Part shown: positions 1 to 5,977 of the stretch, one piece after another
Position numbering within the stretch: position 1 is the stretch's first letter
How the letters are laid out: each line of letters starts with the position of its first letter
Source: JAUYQR01 sp043727195
GTDB lineage: Bacteria > Pseudomonadota > Alphaproteobacteria > Rhodobacterales > Rhodobacteraceae
Assembly: GCA_043727195.1 (NCBI GenBank)
Contig: JAYSYZ010000124.1
Coordinates: 1-11,112, forward strand
Direction of reading: 5' to 3'
Length of the DNA stretch: 11,112 nt
The notes under the pieces: model-generated
What the model saw: the letters and a program-made list of their open reading frames with translations, nothing else
Databases searched by the model: none
What the model was told of the DNA's origin: nothing
Made by a program: the position numbers and the translations under genes

Positions 1-836
1 CGGATCTTGCGATTAGACAAGAGGCCTTCATGGTCCGCCACCGGGCGGCTCAACGCCACCTTGGGAAAATACTGCGCCAACAGTTCGGCATTCGGCTGGG
101 GCACCGAATTCGTGTCATTGACGGCGTTGAATACCTGAAATCCCAGCCCATCCTTCTGCAGGCACAAATCAACGATCTGCCCCAGATCGCGCGCATCGAT
201 GTAACTGAAGGTGATCCGACGCCGCAGGCCAGGATCAGCGGCGGCCGCCGGGAAGACGCTTGCATATTCATGCGGCTCGATCACGTTGCCGATGCGCAGC
301 GCATAGATATCCGCCCCTGACCGGCGCTGAAAACTGCGCGCCGTCACCTCGTTCACCTTTTTGGACATGCCATAGCTGTCCATCGGATCGATGTCATAAT
401 CCTCCTCCAGCGGCAGCACCTTCGGGTCCACCACCCCGTCACTGAAGCACAGCCCGTAGGTCGTCTCCGACGAGGCGATGATGATCTTGCCGATCCCCAT
501 TTTCACCGCTGCCTCCAGGACATTGTAGGTGCCCATCACGTTGACACGGTAAGTTTCGGTATCCGGCATCATCAGGTGCCGTGGCACGGCGGCAAAGTGG
601 ACCACCGCGTCGAACAGTTGTGCGCCGCTGCCCGCCTCCATCTCGTCATACCCGGCATGCGACCGCATCGCAGAATAGACTTGCCCCGCATCAGTGATGT
701 CGCCGATCAAATCATGCACCCCCGTCAGCCCCAATGGCACCCGGTCAAAGTTCAGCACCCGGTGCCCCTGGGCGACAAGATAAGCCACCACGTGCCGCCC
801 CGCCTTGCCCGACCCGCCCGTAAACAATACCCGCAT
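1..836 (-). CDS. NAD-dependent epimerase/dehydratase (extended SDR), C-terminus cut by window edge
   Basis: This is an open frame of 278 codons that starts at 836 and runs off the left edge, so the C-terminus is missing. Residues 6-13 read TGGSGKAG, the Rossmann dinucleotide motif. D31 at the end of the second strand favours NAD over NADP. Residues 121-127 (ASSETTY) carry the catalytic Ser, and SYGMSK (154-159) gives the Tyr155-xxx-Lys159 pair. These are hallmarks of extended SDRs that act on nucleotide sugars or uronates, such as UDP-glucose 4-epimerase, GDP-mannose dehydratase and uronate dehydrogenase. The exact substrate is not readable. The ATG is preceded by AGGAGG (843-848) with a 6-nt gap, which fixes the start. 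The gene is divergent from parE and probably has its own promoter in the 837-966 gap. The family is usually about 300-330 residues, so only a short piece is absent. Confidence 0.85.
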   Translation of the reverse strand, partial: MRVLFTGGSGKAGRHVVAYLVAQGHRVLNFDRVPLGLTGVHDLIGDITDAGQVYSAMRSHAGYDEMEAGSGAQLFDAVVHFAAVPRHLMMPDTETYRVNVMGTYNVLEAAVKMGIGKIIIASSETTYGLCFSDGVVDPKVLPLEEDYDIDPMDSYGMSKKVNEVTARSFQRRSGADIYALRIGNVIEPHEYASVFPAAAADPGLRRRITFSYIDARDLGQIVDLCLQKDGLGFQVFNAVNDTNSVPQPNAELLAQYFPKVALSRPVADHEGLLSNRKI

Positions 837-842
837 TGCAAT

Positions 843-848
843 CCTCCT
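843..848 (-). promoter_or_regulatory. Ribosome binding site of the epimerase/dehydratase gene
   Basis: AGGAGG on the minus strand lies 6 nt before the ATG at 836-834. It supports that start for the partial gene. Confidence 0.7.
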
Positions 849-886
849 CTTTCGCCAGAGCCTACGCCGCCGCGACCAGCCCTTCC

Positions 887-928
887 AGACCCCACATCTT
901 GCGTGTAGACCCCGTGGAGTGGTCTAAT
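887..928 (+). promoter_or_regulatory. Divergent promoter region with dyad and direct repeat before parE
   Basis: TTGCGT (899-904) and TCTAAT (923-928) are separated by 18 bp and form a plausible sigma-70-like promoter for parE, whose ATG is at 967. Between and over these boxes lies a perfect dyad, TAGACC (906-911) - 9 nt - GGTCTA (921-926). AGACCCC also occurs twice exactly 20 bp apart (887-893 and 907-913). Both arrangements would suit a dimeric repressor on one face of the helix. The boxes are seen directly; promoter and operator function are inferred. Confidence 0.35.
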
Positions 929-966
929 GCCTGCAACTACACCGCATAAAAAGAATCGAGCAGCCC

Positions 967-2919
967 ATGGCATCCGACCTCCTCTCCGGCGCGCAGATCT
1001 ATGACGCCTCCTCGATTGAAGTGCTTGAGCCGCTGGAGGCCGTTCGCCTGCGCCCCGGCATGTACATCGGCGGCATCGACGAACGCGCTCTGCACCACTT
1101 GGTGGCAGAAATTCTCGACAATTCGATGGACGAGGCGGTCGCCGGCCACGCCACCCGCATCGAAGTGGAGCTTCACGAGGGCAATACCGTCACCATCCGC
1201 GACAATGGCCGGGGCATCCCGGTCGATCCTCACCCCAAGTTCCCCGACAAATCCGCGCTGGAGGTGATCCTGACCACCCTTCACTCCGGCGGCAAGTTCG
1301 GCGGCGACGCCTATTCGACCTCGGGCGGGCTGCACGGCGTCGGCTCTTCGGTTGTCAATGCGCTGTCCGACCTCCTGCGCGTCGAAGTCGCCCGCAACCG
1401 CGAGCTTTACGTGCAAAGTTTTTCCCGAGGCGTCCCGCAAGGCCCGATCCAAAAGGTTGGTCCCGCCCCGAACCGTCGTGGCACCACCGTAACCTTCCGC
1501 CCCGACCCCGACATCTTTGGCCACCAGACCCTCAAACCCGCCCGCCTGATGAAGATGGCCCGTTCCAAGGCCTACCTCTTTTCCGGCGTCGAAATCCGCT
1601 GGAAAACCGCGCAGAACGACGGCGAGACCCCTCCCGAGGCGACGTTCCATTTTCCCGGCGGGTTGGCCGATTACCTGTCCGACACGCTGCTTAAAATCAC
1701 CACCTACGCCGACCGCCCCTTCGCCGGCAAAGTCGGCTTCCCCGAGAAATACAGCATCCCCGGCTCCGTCGAATGGGCGATCAACTGGACGCCCGCCCGC
1801 GACGGCTTTATCCATTCCTACTGCAATACCGTCCCCACCCCCGAAGGCGGCACGCATGAGACAGGCTTTTGGGCCGCCATCATGAAAGGCATCCGGGCGT
1901 ATGGTGAGCGGGTCAGGAACCGTAAGGCTGACCTCATCACCCGGGACGACATGCTCACCGGCGGCTGCGCCCTGATCTCCGTCTTCATCCGCGAACCGCA
2001 GTTCGTCGGGCAGACAAAGGACCGCCTCGCCACCGAGGAAGCCGCCAAATACGTCGAAAACGCCGTGCGCGACCATTTCGACACCTGGCTCGCAGCCGAC
2101 CCCAAATCCGCCGGCGCCATCCTAGATTTCCTCGTGTTGCGCGCCGAGGAACGGCTGAAGCGGCGTGAGGAAAAGGAAACCCAGCGCAAGACCGCCACCA
2201 AGAAACTCCGGCTGCCCGGTAAATTGACCGACTGTTCCTCTAAAACCCGCGAGGGAACAGAACTGTTCATCGTTGAAGGGGACAGCGCCGGTGGCAGTGC
2301 CAAGGGCGCCCGCAGCCGTGAAACCCAGGCGCTTTTGCCACTCAAAGGTAAGATACTGAACGTTCTTGGTGCCGCGTCGGCCAAACTCAATGAAAACTCC
2401 GAGATTCGCGATATCTGCGAGGCGCTCGGCGTTTCAATGGGCACCCGCTTTAACGTCGAAGATCTGCGCTATGAAAAGATCATCATCATGACCGACGCCG
2501 ACGTCGACGGCGCGCATATCGCAAGCCTTCTGATGACCTTCTTCTTCACCCAGATGCGCCCCCTGATCGACAAGGGGCACCTCTATCTCGCCTGCCCGCC
2601 CCTTTACCGGCTGACGCAGGGAGCGAAGCGGCTGTATGTCGCCGACGACACCGAAAAGGAGGTCTGGCTCGCCAAGGGCTTGGGCGGCAAGGGCAAAATC
2701 GACGTCCAGCGCTTCAAGGGGCTGGGCGAGATGGACGCCAAGGACCTGAAAGACACCACGATGAACCCCGCGACCCGCAAGCTGATCCGGGTGAGCATCG
2801 ATGAGGACGAACCGGGCATGACGGGCGATCTGGTGGAGCGGCTGATGGGCAAGAAGCCGGAACTGCGGTTCCAGTATATCCAGGAGAACGCGCGGTTTGT
2901 GGAAGAGCTGGATGTTTGA
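967..2919 (+). CDS. parE: DNA topoisomerase IV subunit B (ParE)
   Basis: ParE is the ATPase subunit of topoisomerase IV. With ParC it decatenates daughter chromosomes and relaxes supercoils. The 650-residue product has a complete GHKL ATPase domain: the catalytic Glu48 and Mg-binding Asn52 lie in AEILDNSMDEA, DNGRGIP is at 79-85, and the ATP lid is at about 105-127. The transducer domain ends with the QTK loop (349-351), whose Lys contacts ATP. The TOPRIM domain has EGDSAGG (437-443) and the metal-binding DADVDG (510-515). QRFKGLGEM (581-589) is the conserved C-terminal motif. The EGDSAGGSAKGAR context and the short tail favour ParE over GyrB, which is usually about 800 residues in these bacteria. 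The ribosome site is weak (GAG at 958-960). No parC lies beside it, as is usual in alphaproteobacteria. Confidence 0.95.
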   Translation: MASDLLSGAQIYDASSIEVLEPLEAVRLRPGMYIGGIDERALHHLVAEILDNSMDEAVAGHATRIEVELHEGNTVTIRDNGRGIPVDPHPKFPDKSALEVILTTLHSGGKFGGDAYSTSGGLHGVGSSVVNALSDLLRVEVARNRELYVQSFSRGVPQGPIQKVGPAPNRRGTTVTFRPDPDIFGHQTLKPARLMKMARSKAYLFSGVEIRWKTAQNDGETPPEATFHFPGGLADYLSDTLLKITTYADRPFAGKVGFPEKYSIPGSVEWAINWTPARDGFIHSYCNTVPTPEGGTHETGFWAAIMKGIRAYGERVRNRKADLITRDDMLTGGCALISVFIREPQFVGQTKDRLATEEAAKYVENAVRDHFDTWLAADPKSAGAILDFLVLRAEERLKRREEKETQRKTATKKLRLPGKLTDCSSKTREGTELFIVEGDSAGGSAKGARSRETQALLPLKGKILNVLGAASAKLNENSEIRDICEALGVSMGTRFNVEDLRYEKIIIMTDADVDGAHIASLLMTFFFTQMRPLIDKGHLYLACPPLYRLTQGAKRLYVADDTEKEVWLAKGLGGKGKIDVQRFKGLGEMDAKDLKDTTMNPATRKLIRVSIDEDEPGMTGDLVERLMGKKPELRFQYIQENARFVEELDV

Positions 2920-3000
2920 GGCACAAGGTTCCTCATGCAAACAGATCGGACCCAATGAAATGGTAATCGTGGTCCGCGCCCGAACACCCCCCGGTTCCCC

Positions 3001-3062
3001 CGCCCCGGTCTCGACCCGGGGCCTCGTGTGACATCACGTGGCCCCGGTTCAAGACCGGAGCG
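3001..3062. repeat. Long GC-rich imperfect inverted repeat (REP-like hairpin) downstream of parE
   Basis: Bases 3001-3028 pair with 3035-3062 around a 6-nt loop (TGACAT). 24 of 28 positions match; the mismatches are at 3004/3059, 3012/3051, 3015/3048 and 3024/3039. There is no T-run after it, so it is not a classical Rho-independent terminator. Sequences of the CCCCGG-GTC-type dyad are common between genes in Rhodobacterales and related groups. A REP-like element that stabilises or ends the parE transcript is the likeliest reading. The pairing is seen directly; the role is inferred. Confidence 0.75.
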
Positions 3063-3192
3063 TTTGCAGCGGCGCACAGCACTCTACCGATTTGTTCCCC
3101 CGCGTCCGGCAAGATACCCCCAACCCTCCCCCCCCATTCCATCGCCATCATCAATGCAACCTGACTTTTGCAGTTCATACCGTGAATGCCGC

Positions 3193-3221
3193 TTGCCCTT
3201 CTTTTCCACTTCGGCTACTCA
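3193..3221 (+). promoter_or_regulatory. Candidate promoter of tRNA-Gly
   Basis: TTGCCC (3193-3198) and TACTCA (3216-3221) are separated by 17 bp, and the -10 box ends 13 bp before the mature 5' end of the tRNA. Spacing and position suit a stable-RNA promoter, but neither box is a perfect consensus. Confidence 0.4.
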
Positions 3222-3234
3222 GCCTCAACGGAGC

Positions 3235-3309
3235 GCGGGCGTAGCTCAGGGGTAGAGCATAACCTTGCCAAGGTTAGGGTCGAGAGTTCGAATCTCTTCG
3301 CCCGCTCCA
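3235..3309 (+). tRNA. tRNA-Gly (anticodon GCC)
   Basis: The 75-nt gene folds into a full cloverleaf. The acceptor is GCGGGCG (3235-3241) with CGCCCGC (3299-3305), a perfect 7-bp stem. The D arm is GCTC/GAGC. The anticodon stem is TAACC/GGTTA around the loop TTGCCAA, giving anticodon GCC. The T arm has the loop TTCGAAT closed by a 5-bp stem that includes one G-U pair. The discriminator is T3306, and CCA is encoded at 3307-3309. It reads glycine codons GGC and GGU, the main glycine codons in GC-rich genomes. A clear terminator follows at 3337-3368, so it appears to be a single-gene transcription unit. Confidence 0.97.
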
Positions 3310-3336
3310 ATTTTCAAAGCGCGATATCAACACTTT

Positions 3337-3368
3337 AAGAAGCGCCCTCTGGGGTGCTTTTTGCTTTT
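3337..3368 (+). terminator. Rho-independent terminator of tRNA-Gly
   Basis: AAGCGCCC (3340-3347) pairs with GGGTGCTT (3352-3359) through 8 bp with one G-U pair and a 4-nt loop, and is followed by a T-rich run (TTTTTGCTTTT from 3358). It can be extended by up to 3 weaker pairs. It lies about 30 nt after the tRNA CCA end. Confidence 0.85.
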
Positions 3369-3409
3369 CCGACATCGCCAAGAATGTGATCGACACACAT
3401 CCGCAGCCC

Positions 3410-3523
3410 TTATTCGATGTTGCAGATAATTTTGGCAAAGTCATCGCCGTATCCGACACTCAGGATCCAATCCTCCGCCACCGGCTCCCGCGCCCGCAAG
3501 CTCAAGCGGCGTATCAAATGCAT
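3410..3523 (-). CDS. Possible 37-residue small protein or gene remnant
   Basis: A short frame starts at ATG 3523 and ends in TAA at 3412-3410. It encodes an Arg-rich start, then an acidic/aromatic stretch ending GYGDDFAKIICNIE. I do not recognise it. The only ribosome-site candidate is GGATAGGA directly against the ATG, which is too close to be convincing. A second minus-strand frame next to it also looks protein-like (it contains FGILPRWEQRL), so both may be pieces of one frame-shifted relic between the tRNA terminator and the L,D-transpeptidase. Low confidence that it is expressed. Confidence 0.2.
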   Translation of the reverse strand: MHLIRRLSLRAREPVAEDWILSVGYGDDFAKIICNIE

Positions 3524-3638
3524 TCCTATCCATGGTCGCCATCGCGTTTAACTCAGCGCCCGTAAGCCGCTGTTCCCAGCGGGGCAGGATGCCGAACGGC
3601 CAGTGGTGTTGAGCGCTTGACCTGGCGGACCGTGGTCG

Positions 3639-4214
3639 TCAGACTACCGTTTGTTTATACAAAAAGACGGATGTCCCAAGCGGCACCTTGTCATAAAGAT
3701 CGGCGACGTGGTCATTGGTCAGCCGCGCGCAGCCGTTCGAGACGGCAGTTCCGATGGTGCGCGGCTTGTTGGTGCCGTGGATGCGCAGATAGGTATCGCG
3801 CCCCTCGGCATCAAAAAGGTATAGTGCCCGCGCTCCCAATGGGTTGTTGTCCCCACCCGGCATCCCGTCGGCAAAGCGTGCATAGGCATCAGGATCACGC
3901 TTGATCATCGCTGCCGTCGGTTTCCAGCTTGGCCATTCGCGTTTCATCCCGACAGTGAACTGACCTGCATGGTATAGTCCGGGCTTTCCCACACCGACGC
4001 TGTAGCGAAGTGCCTGCGCGTTTGGCAGCGTCAGAAACAGCCGGAACTGGTCGGGAAAGACATGAATGTTGCCCGCCGGAACGGATGGCGGCAAATTGAT
4101 CAAAGTCGGAAGGTAATCTTCGGGCAGCACAAAAGGTGGGGCATCATGCGCTGCGACCGGAAGGGCTGTGCCAAAAGCCGCGGCTAGTGCGGCGATAAAG
4201 TCTCGACGTTGCAA
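3639..4214 (-). CDS. Exported L,D-transpeptidase (YkuD domain), TTG start
   Basis: The 191-residue protein is a YkuD-fold L,D-transpeptidase, which makes 3-3 peptidoglycan cross-links or attaches proteins to the wall in the periplasm. The signature IHGTNKPRTIGTAVSNGC (145-162) supplies His146, Ser159 and the catalytic Cys162; Arg164 and the DLY at 172-174 complete it. The N-terminus MQRRDFIAALAAAF followed by a short hydrophobic stretch looks like a Tat leader, with a likely cut near residue 22 (VAA/H). The start is TTG: an in-frame TAA lies directly upstream (4217-4215), no ATG precedes the leader, and AAGG (4225-4228) sits 10 nt before. Its length is typical of single-domain members. It stands alone, with poorly conserved DNA on both sides. 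Confidence 0.9.
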   Translation of the reverse strand: MQRRDFIAALAAAFGTALPVAAHDAPPFVLPEDYLPTLINLPPSVPAGNIHVFPDQFRLFLTLPNAQALRYSVGVGKPGLYHAGQFTVGMKREWPSWKPTAAMIKRDPDAYARFADGMPGGDNNPLGARALYLFDAEGRDTYLRIHGTNKPRTIGTAVSNGCARLTNDHVADLYDKVPLGTSVFLYKQTVV

Positions 4215-4670
4215 TTATTGAAAGCCTTCTCGTTCGATGCGACAAGCTCGTCGGGTTCGCCGCCCCAGCGAGCGGGTTCCTGATTAGCCGCGCAGAATAG
4301 CTGCCGCCTTCAAATCACAATATTGTAGACGCGGGAATTTTTTAGCGGATGTAGCATTCTCGCCTTGCTCTTGAGCCCCCCGTCATTCGCGCCCAGCTAG
4401 ATCTGCCCCCGAAAACCGCGCGGCGCATCTTGGCGCAACCAGGCAGGTACGGCCAGAACCAAGCGCGCCGGCAAGGTGCTGAACGACGACCGCGCCGACT
4501 GGTGGGATGGATGGGCGCTATTCCCGAAATGCTCAGGCGAAAGTGGCCAGATTCACCGCTTCTCCAGCGCCGATGGTTCTGACTGCAGGATGGTCCAACC
4601 AAAGTATCCTCTGATAGGTTTCGTATTTGGGTAAACAGCGGGCCGACCATGAAGGTCACTAGCAGGGCAA
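4215..4670. other. Non-coding, partly degraded stretch with AT-rich pocket
   Basis: There is no intact gene here. Bases 4310-4345 are clearly AT-richer than their surroundings (they contain CACAATATTG and ATTTTTTAG). A methyltransferase fragment lies at 4401-4634. The 3' end of the GTPase operon (stop at 4673-4671) points into this stretch. No strong terminator with a T-run is visible for the operon; only a weak 5-bp stem (4663-4667 with 4674-4678) overlaps its stop codon. Confidence 0.6.
4401..4634 (+). pseudogene. Fragment of a phage-type DNA modification methyltransferase
   Basis: An open frame between stops at 4398 and 4632 translates, at 4428-4526, to SWRNQAGTARTKRAGK followed by VLNDDRADWWDGWALFP. 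This closely matches what I remember of the segment after the DPPY catalytic motif in ParB/DNA-methylase fusion proteins of phages and integrative elements, which typically reads NDDRADW-EAWALFPGDVAYVWH. Here the likeness stops right after LFP. The following VAYVWH part is lost, as are the N-terminal ParB-like domain, the DPPY motif and the C-terminus. There is no start codon with a ribosome site. It is therefore a short relic, not a working gene. The family assignment is from memory and should be tested by a protein search. Confidence 0.6.
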
Positions 4671-5636
4671 TTACCCTGGGGGGGGCGAAAGCGGGCGATC
4701 CAGAAAACCATGCAGCGAACGTTCCAGATTCTCGGGACGATAGCCACGGCCGATAAAGACGATGCGGTTGTCCTGCCCCGGAAAAGGCTGGTCGGGCAAT
4801 ATTTCGGGCGACTGCACCACCTTGCGCACGGTTTGCAGCAAAAGCCGCCCCGCAGGCGTGCGAATGACCCCCTTGATCCGGACCAGATCATCGCCGCGCG
4901 CATGGAGCAAGGCAGACAACCATACGGCCAGCACCGACCAGTCGATCCCGGGATCAACCAGAACTTGCGTGGGAAGGATCTGCCCCCGGCTGTCGTCCTC
5001 GGCGAGGGGCGGCAGCGGGATCGGGACGGTGCCGGGCAGCATGGGTGCCAGCGCGACGGTTTCCCCCAGGACGGCAGCCGTCACTTCGGCTCCGGGAGCC
5101 AAGAGAGCAAGTGTCGCCCGCAGGGCGGCAAGGGCGGAAGGAGAACAGGCGTCGGTTTTGGTCAGGATCAGCCGGTCAGCAGCACCGACCTGGTGCCGAC
5201 CCAAGGGCTCGGTCGTCAGTTGTGCAATCGCGTGCAGCGCATCGACTGCGACAATGGTTTCGTCCATGAGGATATGGTTGATCAGAACCGGATCGGTCTG
5301 GACAGCGGCAACGATGGCCCCGGGATCGGCCAATCCGCTGGTTTCCAGCACGATCCGGTCCCACCGCGTTGCCCCGGCCCGGCTGCGGTCGTCGCAGATC
5401 TGGCGCAGCGCGGCGATCAGGGCCTGCCGGCCGGCACAGCAGCAACAACCGCCCGCGAGCACAGTCACCTGGCCCAGAAGCGCATCATCCACCGGCACTT
5501 CCGCCGCCTCGTTCACAATGACATGAACCCGGGGGCCAAAGCTGCCGACGTGCAACTGGTGGCGCAGCCAGGTTGTTTTGCCCGACCCCAGATAGCCGGC
5601 CAGAACAGTCAGGCGCAGCCGACCCTCGTCAAACAT
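4671..5636 (-). CDS. G3E-family (COG0523/CobW-like) GTPase, putative metallochaperone
   Basis: This 321-residue GTP-binding protein belongs to the CobW/HypB/UreG group, whose members deliver metals such as Zn, Co, Ni or Fe to target enzymes. The P-loop GYLGSGKTT is at 14-22, followed by the family metal site GCxCC, here GCCCC (63-67). ETSGLADP (98-105) is the Walker-B/switch II motif, and TKTD (159-162) stands for NKxD. The CobW C-terminal domain ends in VFIGRG. The switch I motif reads NEAAE (42-46) where NEFGE or NDFGE is usual. The chosen start, ATG 5636, lies inside the end of the upstream gene (8-bp overlap, ATGTTTGA), which suggests translational coupling. A TTG at 5666 is the longer alternative. 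It is the last gene of the operon. An eight-C run lies three codons before the stop. The partner enzyme is not known; the neighbouring deacetylase-fold hydrolase is the obvious candidate. Confidence 0.88.
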   Translation of the reverse strand: MFDEGRLRLTVLAGYLGSGKTTWLRHQLHVGSFGPRVHVIVNEAAEVPVDDALLGQVTVLAGGCCCCAGRQALIAALRQICDDRSRAGATRWDRIVLETSGLADPGAIVAAVQTDPVLINHILMDETIVAVDALHAIAQLTTEPLGRHQVGAADRLILTKTDACSPSALAALRATLALLAPGAEVTAAVLGETVALAPMLPGTVPIPLPPLAEDDSRGQILPTQVLVDPGIDWSVLAVWLSALLHARGDDLVRIKGVIRTPAGRLLLQTVRKVVQSPEILPDQPFPGQDNRIVFIGRGYRPENLERSLHGFLDRPLSPPPG

Positions 5637-5922
5637 CCGCGAGATAGCGGTCGTCCAGCGGATCAATCGGGTGGCCGATCAGACGTTCTGCCACCGTCCA
5701 GACTTCGGCCAGATCGGACACGATGAAATGCGCGCCCGAAAGGGTGGAAAGCTGGATGCCCGGCACCACGCCGCCATCGTGGGCTGTCAAGCCATGCGGC
5801 CGAAGAATAGTGTTCAGCACCGCCACCCGATGAAAGCGCGCGCGCAGCCGGTCCCCAGGTGTGGCCGCCCCCGCATCTGTCCAATGGCCCGGAACGGCCG
5901 GGTTGCCGCAAGCGTTGCACAT
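5629..5922 (-). CDS. Small conserved-looking protein with N-terminal CNACG motif, unknown function
   Basis: The 97-residue soluble protein begins MCNACGNPAVPGHWTDAG. Cys2 and Cys5 form a CxxC pair close to His13, which could bind a metal; further His residues are at 31, 43, 48, 65 and 84. There is no signal peptide or membrane segment. I do not recognise a named family. The ATG at 5922 is preceded by AGGAGAG (5931-5937) with an 8-nt gap; a longer in-frame start at 5973 lacks a ribosome site and overlaps a hairpin. The stop overlaps the start of the G3E GTPase, so the two are probably made together. The setting suggests a metal-handling or substrate-binding partner of the GTPase, which is inference only. 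Confidence 0.75.
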   Translation of the reverse strand: MCNACGNPAVPGHWTDAGAATPGDRLRARFHRVAVLNTILRPHGLTAHDGGVVPGIQLSTLSGAHFIVSDLAEVWTVAERLIGHPIDPLDDRYLADV

Positions 5923-5930
5923 CACGGGTT

Positions 5931-5937
5931 CTCTCCT
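5931..5937 (-). promoter_or_regulatory. Ribosome binding site setting the start of the CNACG protein
   Basis: AGGAGAG lies 8 nt upstream of the ATG at 5922. It decides for this start over the upstream in-frame start at 5973. Confidence 0.7.
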
Positions 5938-5944
5938 GAAATCA

Positions 5945-5970
5945 GCCGGGGCAGCACGCGCCACCCCGGC
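5945..5970 (-). repeat. Intercistronic hairpin after the deacetylase-fold gene
   Basis: GCCGGGG (5945-5951) and CCCCGGC (5964-5970) form a perfect 7-bp stem with a 12-nt loop. It sits in the 55-nt gap between the deacetylase stop and the next gene's ribosome site. There is no T-run. It may protect the upstream message or set relative expression; that role is inferred. Confidence 0.5.
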
Positions 5971-5977
5971 CAAGGCA

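Larger units (their letters stand above)
2920..3234. other. Intergenic region between parE and tRNA-Gly
   Basis: I see no credible gene here. The stretch holds a long imperfect hairpin (3001-3062), a C-rich segment with an eight-C run (3128-3135), and a candidate promoter for the tRNA. Short open frames on both strands are low-complexity by-products of the GC-rich repeat and have no ribosome sites or recognisable protein. Confidence 0.7.

Noticed and set aside
937..2076. Long minus-strand frame (379 codons) opposite parE
   Set aside because: It is antisense to the clearly conserved ParE ATPase domain, has a low-complexity Gly/Ala/Val-rich product and no ribosome site. It is a by-product of GC-rich codon use.
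3001..3062. CRISPR-like repeat or Rho-independent terminator reading of the hairpin
   Set aside because: There is a single unit without spacers, and no T-run on either side.
3274..3459. Minus-strand frame ending in GRRDSNSRP
   Set aside because: The C-terminus is the antisense translation of the tRNA T and acceptor arms, a classic false annotation near tRNAs.
4342..4659. Minus-strand frame of 105 codons opposite the methyltransferase relic
   Set aside because: The Arg/Ser/Trp-rich product has no motif, while the plus strand carries the recognisable relic.
3235..4670. Attachment-site duplication of the tRNA-Gly 3' end
   Set aside because: I looked for a second copy of the T-arm/acceptor sequence downstream and saw none, so an att pair cannot be claimed.
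4710..5726. Plus-strand frame of 338 codons opposite the GTPase gene
   Set aside because: It is antisense to a gene with full GTPase motifs; its product is Gln/Arg-rich and lacks any domain.
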